DNA from: JABDGZ01 sp964487685
GTDB taxonomy: Bacteria > Omnitrophota > Gorgyraeia > Zapsychrales > Fredricksoniimonadaceae
Assembly: GCA_964487685.1 (NCBI GenBank)
Contig: CAZASA010000108.1
Coordinates: 1-7,058, forward strand
Reading direction: 5' to 3'
DNA length: 7,058 nucleotides
Shown here: piece after piece, positions 1-5,720 of the stretch
Position numbering within the stretch: position 1 is the first letter of the stretch
Layout: each line of letters starts with the position of its first letter
Notes under the pieces: model-generated
What the model was told of the DNA's origin: nothing
Databases searched by the model: none
What the model saw: the letters and a program-made list of their open reading frames with translations, nothing else
Program-made: the position numbers and the translations under genes

Positions 1-909
1 TCAAAGTCTCCTATTAGGATCAAAATTACCAGAGACGCACTTGGCCGTGATGTTCACTCTTCTACATGGATAGAAGGGAACATGCTTACTTTGGCGCAAG
101 TTACCGCTCTTGTTGATGGGAAAGACGTAGATGCAGAATCGCAGCAGAAAACTGAGGTTAAAAATTGTATTAATGTTTTGCGATGGATCATAGAGCACAA
201 AAGCACACCTTTTACATCTAATCGAATTCTTCAGCTTCATGGACTAATGACTAAGGGGTTTCTTGTCTCTGGCCGATCAGGACATTGGCGAAAGGTACAG
301 AACTATGTCGTTAACTCTAAGAGACAAGTCATATTTACCCCACCGACACCAAAAGATGTTCCAAAACGCATGGGTGAGCTGTTAACGTGGTTATCAAAAT
401 CGAAAGAAGAACATGCTGTTGTAAGAAGTGCAATTTTTCATCATGAATTTGTTACAATTCATCCTTTTGTTGATGGTAACGGACGTATGGCGCGGGCTTT
501 ATCACAATGGGTCTTATTTCAGGGTAAGTATGATCCAGCGCATTCACTTGGATTGGATGAATATTTTGCTCGTGATCGTGCAAAATATTATGAAATGATT
601 CAAGAAACGCGAGAAATGGACAAAGATTTTACAAACTGGATTGAGTATTTTGCTTTGGGGCTTTTACAATCTGTAGAGAATCTTTCTAAACGGCTTCGTT
701 CAGTAAAAATGGACGGTAAGGAATGGACGCCAAAGCAGAGAGAACTGATTAAATTGTTGAATAAACGTGGCATTTTAGGTTCAGGGGATATTTGTCGTAC
801 CATGGGGATAAATCGTGCCCGAGTTAACCAGTTAATTACTCCGTTGATTTCTGCCGGCATTGTTCTTAAGGAAGGGCATACTCGTTCATCGAAGTACCAG
901 GCAATATAA
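1..909 (+). CDS. Fic family protein (AMPylator-like) with C-terminal winged helix, 5'-partial
   Basis: Fic proteins usually transfer AMP (sometimes another nucleotide moiety) from a nucleotide to a hydroxyl side chain of a target protein. The frame is open from position 1, and the 27 codons before the first ATG (82) are clearly coding: they hold the helix with S21-TWI-E25-G26-N27 (window residue numbers). This is the (S/T)xxxE(G/N) autoinhibitory motif found N-terminal to the Fic core. The true start is therefore upstream of the window, and a start at 82 would cut off the inhibitory helix. The catalytic loop HPFVDGNGRMAR (HxFx(D/E)GNGRxxR) is encoded at 460-495 and is intact. A probable target-binding flap lies around GHWRKVQNYVV. 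The last 60 or so residues, from WTPKQRELI, look like a winged helix-turn-helix, as in many Fic proteins that may bind DNA. The target is unknown. It is followed by a second, different Fic gene. Confidence 0.93.
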   Translation, partial: SKSPIRIKITRDALGRDVHSSTWIEGNMLTLAQVTALVDGKDVDAESQQKTEVKNCINVLRWIIEHKSTPFTSNRILQLHGLMTKGFLVSGRSGHWRKVQNYVVNSKRQVIFTPPTPKDVPKRMGELLTWLSKSKEEHAVVRSAIFHHEFVTIHPFVDGNGRMARALSQWVLFQGKYDPAHSLGLDEYFARDRAKYYEMIQETREMDKDFTNWIEYFALGLLQSVENLSKRLRSVKMDGKEWTPKQRELIKLLNKRGILGSGDICRTMGINRARVNQLITPLISAGIVLKEGHTRSSKYQAI

Positions 910-991
910 GCGAAGACACGGGGATTATGGTAAGTAGAGTCAAATTTAAAAGAATATTTCCTGTAGAAGAAGTTGCAGGGTGCGTCTTGGA

Positions 992-1020
992 TTTCCGAAC
1001 CAGGCCGGATGGTTCGGAAA
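992..1020. promoter_or_regulatory. Operator-like inverted repeat 1 upstream of second Fic gene
   Basis: TTTCCGAACC (992-1001) and its exact reverse complement GGTTCGGAAA (1011-1020) are separated by 9 nt. The same arms with the same 9-nt spacer recur at 1057-1085, and the right arm recurs at 1113-1122. This repeated geometry is what a dimeric DNA-binding protein would read. The site lies just upstream of the putative -35 box of the next gene. Function is inferred; the likely binder is the HTH-bearing Fic protein encoded at 1111-2154. Confidence 0.65.
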
Positions 1021-1025
1021 ATAAC

Positions 1026-1054
1026 TTGCCTTTCTGGGAAGATGGTGATATATT
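1026..1054 (+). promoter_or_regulatory. Putative sigma70-type promoter for second Fic gene
   Basis: The -35 box TTGCCT (1026-1031) and the -10 box TATATT (1049-1054) are separated by exactly 17 nt. Transcription would start near 1061, inside operator 2, and leave a leader of about 50 nt before the ATG at 1111. The promoter sits between the two inverted repeats, an arrangement that fits repression. This was read by eye from consensus matches and has not been tested. Confidence 0.5.
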
Positions 1055-1056
1055 TA

Positions 1057-1085
1057 TTTCCGAACCAATATATGTGGTTCGGATT
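1057..1085. promoter_or_regulatory. Operator-like inverted repeat 2, over the predicted transcription start
   Basis: TTTCCGAACC (1057-1066) is followed after 9 nt by GGTTCGGA (1076-1083); the last two positions of the right arm are degenerate (TT instead of AA). Arms and spacer length match repeat 1, and the two centres are 65 bp apart, close to six helical turns. It lies directly downstream of the -10 box, where a bound protein would block initiation. Confidence 0.65.
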
Positions 1086-1110
1086 ATTTTATATATAAAG
1101 AGAGGTCTTT

Positions 1111-2154
1111 ATGGTTCGGAAAGTTCGAATAGAAAAAGGTATTGATTTAAAGCAGGAAGTTCAAAAACTGCGTGTCAGGTTCGATAATTTTATCAACGTA
1201 AGCAATGCCGAATGGTATTCTCTGTTTAAAGAGGAGATCCGCAATTCAATTGCCATTGAAGGGGTTTTTACCAACCGGCAGGAGCTTTTAGATGTTTTGG
1301 AACACAACAAGCGTACTAATAAACAAAAAGCAGCTGCCATTTTAGGTTATTACGAAGCCGCCAGCGCTATGTATGAGTACGCGAATAATCAGTTTAAAGA
1401 AAATGAATTTGTTCTACGCATGGCAGATATTAAACAGATCCATACCTTGCTGATGCGTTATGAGAAAAATTTAGGGACCTATATCGGAGTGGTGGGAGAT
1501 TTCCGCAAGAATGATATTCAAGTGGTTCAGGCGTCATTTAAACCCATTAATATGTATTATGTTCGTGAAGCAATGGAGCTTTTGATCAAATGGTTTAATG
1601 AAAGCGTAAAGAATAAAACTTATGATGACATAACTCTTGCCGCGATGACCCATGTTTGGTTTGAAACAATACATCCTTTTAGTGATGGGAATGGCCGAGT
1701 GGGAAGAATCCTTTTGTCGTATATCCTTATCGGTCAAGGGCTGGTCAATGTGGCGATCAAAGGTATTTCTAAAGAAGAACGTGAGCAATATTATAATGTT
1801 CTAGAAAAATCTGACCGTTGTTTCAATGAAGCTCATCGTTTGATAGAAAAACATAAAAAGCTTACCTCAGCAAATATTAATAAGGCCGTTAAGGCTGAAG
1901 AATTTGCCCCATTTATTCAAATGATTTCGGGATTATTGAAAGAAGCCATTGTCCGGCTGGAAGGCGGCAGATTAACCAATGTGAATAAAGAAGCAATAGT
2001 ACCGCTACGTGATTTAGCCAAAATGTACGATTATTCCAAGGACTATTTACGTAACTTAATCAACCGCGGCCAATTAAAGGCGCATAAAAAAGGCAAGCTT
2101 TGGTATGTTCGGGTATATGATCTGGCGGAGTATATTAATAAGGCAAGTTCATAA
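1111..2154 (+). CDS. Fic family protein with N-terminal autoinhibitory motif and C-terminal HTH domain
   Basis: A complete 347-residue Fic protein, probably a protein AMPylase that restrains itself. S46-IAI-E50-G51 matches the (S/T)xxxEG inhibitory motif; E50 would be the glutamate that blocks productive ATP binding. The catalytic loop HPFSDGNGRVGR spans residues 188-199, with H188 as the general base and R196/R199 as phosphate ligands. A flap-like GDFRKNDIQVV lies near 129-139. Residues 297-343 (VPLRDLAKMYDYSKDYLRNLI, then KGKLWYVRVYDLAEYI) resemble the excisionase/MerR-like HTH class. The ATG at 1111 has AAGAGAGG (1098-1105) five bases upstream. The start codon overlaps a half-site of the upstream operators (GGTTCGGAAA, 1113-1122), suggesting autoregulation through the HTH domain. 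It shares little architecture with the preceding Fic gene beyond the motifs, so it is not a recent tandem copy. The target is unknown. Confidence 0.95.
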   Translation: MVRKVRIEKGIDLKQEVQKLRVRFDNFINVSNAEWYSLFKEEIRNSIAIEGVFTNRQELLDVLEHNKRTNKQKAAAILGYYEAASAMYEYANNQFKENEFVLRMADIKQIHTLLMRYEKNLGTYIGVVGDFRKNDIQVVQASFKPINMYYVREAMELLIKWFNESVKNKTYDDITLAAMTHVWFETIHPFSDGNGRVGRILLSYILIGQGLVNVAIKGISKEEREQYYNVLEKSDRCFNEAHRLIEKHKKLTSANINKAVKAEEFAPFIQMISGLLKEAIVRLEGGRLTNVNKEAIVPLRDLAKMYDYSKDYLRNLINRGQLKAHKKGKLWYVRVYDLAEYINKASS

Positions 2155-2184
2155 TTGATGTGAATCCGGTTTGATTGTTTCTAA

Positions 2185-2207
2185 TCCTGTAATAAGAAGT
2201 TACAGGA
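2185..2207. repeat. Perfect 8-bp inverted repeat (hairpin)
   Basis: TCCTGTAA (2185-2192) and TTACAGGA (2200-2207) are separated by 7 nt. It lies 30 bases after the second Fic gene. It has no following T-tract, so it does not look like an intrinsic terminator. It could be an RNA hairpin or a protein site. Confidence 0.45.
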
Positions 2208-2253
2208 CATCTGGTGATTACTTGGATTAAATGCTGCAGTCAGATGATATGCC

Positions 2254-2274
2254 ATCGATTTACCCCAAATCGAT
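2254..2274. repeat. Perfect 8-bp inverted repeat (hairpin) with ACCCC loop
   Basis: ATCGATTT (2254-2261) and AAATCGAT (2267-2274) are separated by the 5-nt loop ACCCC. It lies about 15 bp upstream of the 24-bp palindrome at 2290. No T-tract follows. It is the second of three perfect inverted repeats within 130 bp of non-coding DNA. Confidence 0.45.
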
Positions 2275-2289
2275 AGTGAATTTCTAGAC

Positions 2290-2313
2290 CATTTTGTTGA
2301 CGTCAACAAAATG
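2290..2313. promoter_or_regulatory. 24-bp perfect palindrome, probable operator over the -35 box
   Basis: The left half CATTTTGTTGAC (2290-2301) is followed directly by its exact reverse complement (2302-2313), with no spacer. Its centre contains the TTGACG -35 hexamer of the promoter described next, so a protein bound here would block polymerase. Such continuous palindromes are typical targets of small dimeric repressors such as TetR- or MarR-type proteins. No such regulator is encoded in the window, so the binder is unknown. Confidence 0.65.
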
Positions 2314-2325
2314 CTCAAGTATAAT
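2297..2325 (+). promoter_or_regulatory. Near-consensus sigma70 promoter upstream of radC
   Basis: TTGACG (2297-2302), a 17-nt spacer, then TATAAT (2320-2325): eleven of twelve consensus positions with ideal spacing. Transcription would begin near 2332, giving a leader of about 70 nt before radC. The early leader can form ATCCTT (2337-2342) / AAGGAT (2348-2353) with a CCCCC loop. It is the strongest promoter-like match in the window, and its -35 is embedded in the palindrome. Confidence 0.65.
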
Positions 2326-2403
2326 TTTCTTAATCAATCCTTCCCCCAAGGATCTCATATAAATTCCCCCTAATAGAAATTAATCCATATCCAAGGGAGA
2401 ATT

Positions 2404-3090
2404 ATGTTAAAAAATTCTATTATTCATTGGCCTAAAGACGACCGCCCCCGAGAAAAACTCCTCCAAAAAGGCGAAAAAACTCTAAGCAACTCCGAACTCC
2501 TGGCCATCATACTACGTACCGGCACCAAAGGCCACAGCGCCGTCGACCTTAGCCGCCAGATCCTGGACCATTTCGGTACATTCCGGGCCATGGCCCACAC
2601 CGACCCAAGCCAATGGAGCCAGTTCAAAGGCTTAGGTAATGCCAAACTAGCCCAACTCAAAGCCGCCATCGAGATAGGCCGGCGATTCAGGGAAGAAGAG
2701 ATCAAAGAAGACCGTCCCCAGATCAAAAGCGCCAAAGACGTGGCCGACCTATTAATACCCCGCATGCGTGACCTTAAAGTGGAAGTCTTTAAGATCGTCC
2801 TGCTAAACAGCCAGAACCGGATCATTACCATCCTAGACATAACAGAAGGCACCGTCAACCAAGCCAATCCCATAATCCGCGAGATCTTTCAAAAAGCCCT
2901 GCAGCATTTCGCGGTGTCGATTATCTGCGCGCATAATCATCCAAGTGGAGATTCAAAGCCGAGTTTGGAAGATAGACAATTTACTACTTATCTATATAAA
3001 GCTGGAGGGGTACTTGACATCAAGATTTTAGATCACCTTATTATTGGATCAAAAGGTTTTTTTAGTTTTACCGAAGAAGATATTAAATAA
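2404..3090 (+). CDS. radC: RadC family protein (UPF0758), JAMM/MPN+ metalloprotease-like domain
   Basis: A full-length RadC (228 residues, usual for the family). The N-terminal UPF0758 part begins RPREKLLQKGEKTLSNSELL (14-33). A helix-hairpin-helix-like FKGLGNAKLAQLKAAIEIG follows (74-92). The C-terminal JAMM domain has EGTVNQA (148-154) and the metal site H177-N-H179-PSGD ending in D190 (HxH-x10-D). RadC was once linked to recombinational repair, but its molecular role remains unsettled; relatives are common on mobile elements. AAGGGAGA lies just before the ATG. Oddity: codons up to about 2930 are C-rich, often ending in C (about 56% G+C over 2461-2700 by hand count). The last 159 bases are about 31% G+C with A/T-ending codons, although the protein stays intact. 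This looks like a recombination junction inside the gene. Confidence 0.96.
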   Translation: MLKNSIIHWPKDDRPREKLLQKGEKTLSNSELLAIILRTGTKGHSAVDLSRQILDHFGTFRAMAHTDPSQWSQFKGLGNAKLAQLKAAIEIGRRFREEEIKEDRPQIKSAKDVADLLIPRMRDLKVEVFKIVLLNSQNRIITILDITEGTVNQANPIIREIFQKALQHFAVSIICAHNHPSGDSKPSLEDRQFTTYLYKAGGVLDIKILDHLIIGSKGFFSFTEEDIK

Positions 3091-3127
3091 ATAGGTATAC
3101 GATAGTGGAAAATCCTCGAAAATCCTC

Positions 3128-3156
3128 TTGATTTATCTATGAACGAAGAGTATAAA
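3128..3156 (+). promoter_or_regulatory. Putative promoter of the structured leader before the restriction-modification operon
   Basis: TTGATT (3128-3133), a 17-nt spacer and TATAAA (3151-3156) give a good sigma70-type match. Transcription would start near 3163 and run into the hairpins and terminator at 3176-3265 before reaching the methyltransferase start at 3309. It could drive an attenuated operon or a free small RNA of about 100 nt. Based on consensus matching by eye. Confidence 0.5.
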
Positions 3157-3162
3157 ATATCT

Positions 3163-3265
3163 ATATATCGTATTTAGTCCCGAGTTGAAGGGGAACCTGG
3201 ACTTTAAAAAAGAAAAACCTTCGTTGGGCGAACTCTCTTCACCGGCGAAGGTTTTTGTATTTTTA
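3163..3265 (+). ncRNA. Candidate attenuator leader or small RNA, about 100 nt
   Basis: This is the stretch between a predicted promoter and an intrinsic terminator, with no open frame of note. It contains a small stem AGTCC (3176-3180) / GGACT (3199-3203), then the terminator stem. GAAGG at 3187-3191 could pair with CCTTC at 3218-3222 and so compete with the base of the terminator stem, which would be a simple antiterminator. I do not recognise an RNA family; a T-box was considered because of GGGGAACC but the rest of that motif is absent. Whether it is a leader or a stand-alone RNA cannot be told from sequence. Confidence 0.35.
3213..3265 (+). terminator. Intrinsic terminator between radC and the methyltransferase gene
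   Basis: AAAAACCTTCG (3213-3223) pairs perfectly with CGAAGGTTTTT (3246-3256). The stem extends inward through TTGG (3224-3227) / CCGG (3242-3245) using two G:T pairs, and the T-rich run continues to about 3265. The flanking A and T tracts make it potentially bidirectional. It ends radC transcription, or the short leader RNA that starts near 3163. Confidence 0.8.
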
Positions 3266-3308
3266 TTAGGATCAAATTTTATCTATAATGAAAATGGAGA
3301 AATGCGGT

Positions 3309-4574
3309 ATGGTCAAGAATGAGATTAAAGATTTAAAGCTTTTATCCCTTTTTTCTGGTTGCGGTGGAATGGATCTTGGTTTCGAAGGCGATTTCAATGT
3401 TTTGAGTCATAGTGTTAATGAAGATATCCATCCAGATTGGATCAAGCGAAAAACTTTATCAAATTGGATAAGGTTGCCGGCCACGCGTTTTAAGACTGTG
3501 TTCGCCAACGATATCATGTCAGCCGCGAGAGCCGCCTGGGTATCGTTTTTTAGAGCGAGAGGAAACAGCGAAGAAGATTTCATGCTTGAAAGCATCGTGG
3601 ATTTAGTTAAGCGCCATAAAAAGGGAGAAAAAGTTTTTCCTGTCACCGATGTCGTGATTGGTGGCTTTCCATGTCAAGATTTCAGCGTGGCGGGTAAACG
3701 TAACGGATTCAATTCTCACAAAGCTCACCATGGTGGACTATTGAAGGATAGTACTGAACCGACGGATGAAAATCGAGGCAAACTTTACATGTGGATGAGA
3801 GAAGTTATTAACATTACGCGACCAAAAGTTTTTATCGCCGAAAATGTCAAAGGTCTTGTTTCATTAGCGGATGCTAAAAAGATTATCGAGAATGATTTTA
3901 GAAGTATCGGAGGTGGTGGATATTTAGTGATTGACGCTCAAGTGCTGTTCGCTCCAGATTATGGAGTGCCGCAAACCAGAGAACGCGTATTCTTTATTGG
4001 TTTTAAAAAATCAGCCATGACTAAAGAAGCTATCAAAGTGCTTTCAAAAGCGGAAATATCTTCTAAATACGCTCCGTATCCAATTAAAACGCATGGAAAA
4101 AATGAAAATGGCAGGAAACCATATGTCACTGTGGGGCAGGCTCTGGCTGGCTTATTAGAACCGGATGAAGCTAATGATTTAGCTCAAAAAGGACATTCTA
4201 AAGCTAAATGGTATGGTGATCATTGTCAGGGCCAAGCCGAAGTTGACTTAAATGGATTGGGACCGACAATTCGAGCCGAGCATCATGGGAATATTGAATT
4301 CAGAAGACTTTCCGTTAAACATGGAGGTCGTTACCAGTCCGAATTAAAAAATGGATTAATAGAGCGTCGATTGACAGTTAGGGAATGCGCCAGAATTCAG
4401 ACTTTTCCGGATAATTTTGAATTTGTTAGAAAATCTAATGGGAATGGTGACGGATACGCGATGACTTCTTCGGACGGCTATCGCGTTGTGGGTAACGCCG
4501 TGCCACCGCTTTTGGCGTTTCATGTTGCGTGGAGGTTGCAAGAGATATGGCCTAAATTATTCAAGAAAGGGTAA
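3309..4574 (+). CDS. DNA (cytosine-5)-methyltransferase of a type II restriction-modification system
   Basis: Transfers methyl from S-adenosylmethionine to C5 of cytosine in a specific DNA site, protecting host DNA. All hallmark C5-methyltransferase motifs are present (numbering from 3309): motif I LFSGCGG (14-20), motif IV GGFPCQDFS with catalytic C122, motif VI ENV (178-180), motif VIII QTRER (222-226), motif IX RECARIQTFPD (358-368), motif X GNAVPP (395-400). The target-recognition segment lies between VIII and IX; its specificity cannot be read. An insertion of some 30 residues separates motif I from the FANDI strand of motif II. The start at 3309 is chosen because GGAGAA (3296-3301) sits 7 nt upstream; in-frame ATGs at 3288 and 3294 lack a ribosome binding site, and the first overlaps a TATAAT (3284-3289) that may be a -10 box. 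First gene of a five-gene operon; two bases separate it from the endonuclease gene. Confidence 0.95.
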   Translation: MVKNEIKDLKLLSLFSGCGGMDLGFEGDFNVLSHSVNEDIHPDWIKRKTLSNWIRLPATRFKTVFANDIMSAARAAWVSFFRARGNSEEDFMLESIVDLVKRHKKGEKVFPVTDVVIGGFPCQDFSVAGKRNGFNSHKAHHGGLLKDSTEPTDENRGKLYMWMREVINITRPKVFIAENVKGLVSLADAKKIIENDFRSIGGGGYLVIDAQVLFAPDYGVPQTRERVFFIGFKKSAMTKEAIKVLSKAEISSKYAPYPIKTHGKNENGRKPYVTVGQALAGLLEPDEANDLAQKGHSKAKWYGDHCQGQAEVDLNGLGPTIRAEHHGNIEFRRLSVKHGGRYQSELKNGLIERRLTVRECARIQTFPDNFEFVRKSNGNGDGYAMTSSDGYRVVGNAVPPLLAFHVAWRLQEIWPKLFKKG

Positions 4575-4576
4575 TC

Positions 4577-5719
4577 ATGATAATAGCGAAGAATTCGGAC
4601 GCTACGGAAAATGAATTCGTTAATTTATTAAGCGACAGTTACGATATAATCAACGCCTCCTCAAAGAAAGACCCTTCTCGATATATCAATCTAAACTCAA
4701 GTCAGTTTGAAGAAGAAGTTTGCGATAAAATCCGTCAAGCGTCAGTATCGACGAATTTTAATAAAAAAATAGAATTAATCAGTGGGCACCGTTTCCCAGA
4801 CATTGTCGCTGAACATATTGTTGATAAAAGATTCTTTGGAGTTGAGGTTAAAATTACCACAGGCGACAAATGGACCAGCACGGGAAACAGTGTTCTTGAA
4901 TCCACTAGAGTGGAGAATGTTGAACGAATATATTTATATTTTGGTAAGCTCATGGCGCCGCCACAATTCAAATTCAGGAAATATGAAGAGTGTCTTTACG
5001 AAATCGCCGTGACGCATTCTCCCAGATATTTGATCGATATGAATTTGAAAAAAGGAGAAACGATTTTCGATAAAATGGGTGTTACGTATGATGTTTTAAG
5101 AAAATCGCCCAATCCTATCGGCGCTGTTGTTAAGCATTACCGTAAAAGCGCCAAGCCAGGAGAAGAACCTTGGTGGATGGGAAGCGATGACTCTCAAGAG
5201 GGGGTCGTTAAGCCGATAGTAAAACTCTGGAACCATCTTAAAAATGATGAAAAAACAGCGATTAAAAATGAGGCTCTTGCCATGTTTCCCGAAATTTTTG
5301 GCAATAGTCCTTCCAAATATTATAAACTTGCTTCTTGGTTGGCGGCTAAACACGGGGTTGTGGCGCCATCTTTGCGTGACATCTTTTCCGCTGGCGGTCA
5401 AGTAACCATCACCGTAAGCGGGAAGAAATATGAAGATCTTCCACATGTTTTCTCGCACTTGAAAGAAAACTCTAAAGAGGTTATCACTATCGTTCGATCT
5501 TTATCTCCAGAAGACGTCACGTTTTATTGGAAGGTTAAGGGTTATGCCAAACAAGAAGATATCGTTGATCTTTGGATTAAACAGATCGTTGATAATTCAA
5601 AAAAGATATTAAATGGGGACCCCAAGCTTATCATTCACTTGTTGGGGGAAGCTTTTGGTCGTAAAGATTCTCCAAAATATTTAAGAGATCAAATGTCTGG
5701 ATACGGATTAGATTTTTAA
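4577..5719 (+). CDS. Putative type II restriction endonuclease, PD-(D/E)XK fold
   Basis: Predicted to cut DNA at sites left unmethylated by the upstream enzyme. The N-terminal half carries a convincing nuclease core: a glutamate-rich helix FEEEVCDKI (44-52), then FPDIVAEH with P74-D75, then GVEVKITTG with E90-V-K92. D75, E90 and K92 are the likely metal-binding and catalytic residues. The conserved-looking DKWTSTGNSVLES follows at 97-109, and THSPRYLIDM at 146-155. The C-terminal half (about 200-380) has no motif I recognise and may hold the recognition domain. At 380 residues it is an ordinary size for a type II enzyme. AAAGGG (4566-4571) precedes the ATG by 5 nt, inside the end of the methyltransferase gene. 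One base separates its stop from vsr. Function rests on the core motif plus pairing with the methyltransferase; I could not assign a named enzyme or cleavage site. Confidence 0.82.
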   Translation: MIIAKNSDATENEFVNLLSDSYDIINASSKKDPSRYINLNSSQFEEEVCDKIRQASVSTNFNKKIELISGHRFPDIVAEHIVDKRFFGVEVKITTGDKWTSTGNSVLESTRVENVERIYLYFGKLMAPPQFKFRKYEECLYEIAVTHSPRYLIDMNLKKGETIFDKMGVTYDVLRKSPNPIGAVVKHYRKSAKPGEEPWWMGSDDSQEGVVKPIVKLWNHLKNDEKTAIKNEALAMFPEIFGNSPSKYYKLASWLAAKHGVVAPSLRDIFSAGGQVTITVSGKKYEDLPHVFSHLKENSKEVITIVRSLSPEDVTFYWKVKGYAKQEDIVDLWIKQIVDNSKKILNGDPKLIIHLLGEAFGRKDSPKYLRDQMSGYGLDF

Positions 5720-5720
5720 G

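Noticed and set aside
13..24. 12-bp direct repeat ATTAGGATCAAA also at 3265-3276
   Set aside because: One shared 12-mer is expected by chance in 7 kb, and the two contexts are unrelated (inside a Fic gene and before the methylase).
82..909. Start of the first Fic gene at the ATG at 82
   Set aside because: The in-frame codons upstream encode the SSTWIEGN inhibitory helix, so the gene extends beyond the left edge of the window.
927..1145. 72-codon open frame on + between the two Fic genes
   Set aside because: It runs through the two operator repeats and the promoter and overlaps the start of the second Fic gene in another frame; no recognisable domain and only a poor ribosome binding site.
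2424..2873. 149-codon open frame on the minus strand inside radC
   Set aside because: Shadow of the C-rich radC coding strand; the protein has no recognisable features and radC itself is certain.
3163..3212. T-box riboswitch suggested by GGGGAACC
   Set aside because: The conserved T-box sequence is not matched and the downstream gene is not an aminoacyl-tRNA synthetase or amino-acid gene.
3224..3230. Integron attC-like GTTGGGC core
   Set aside because: Only one core-like heptamer inside a terminator hairpin; the partner core and overall attC fold are absent.
3288..3308. Methyltransferase start at ATG 3288
   Set aside because: No Shine-Dalgarno upstream and it overlaps a TATAAT; ATG 3309 has GGAGAA at a good distance. 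The alternative would add only 7 residues.
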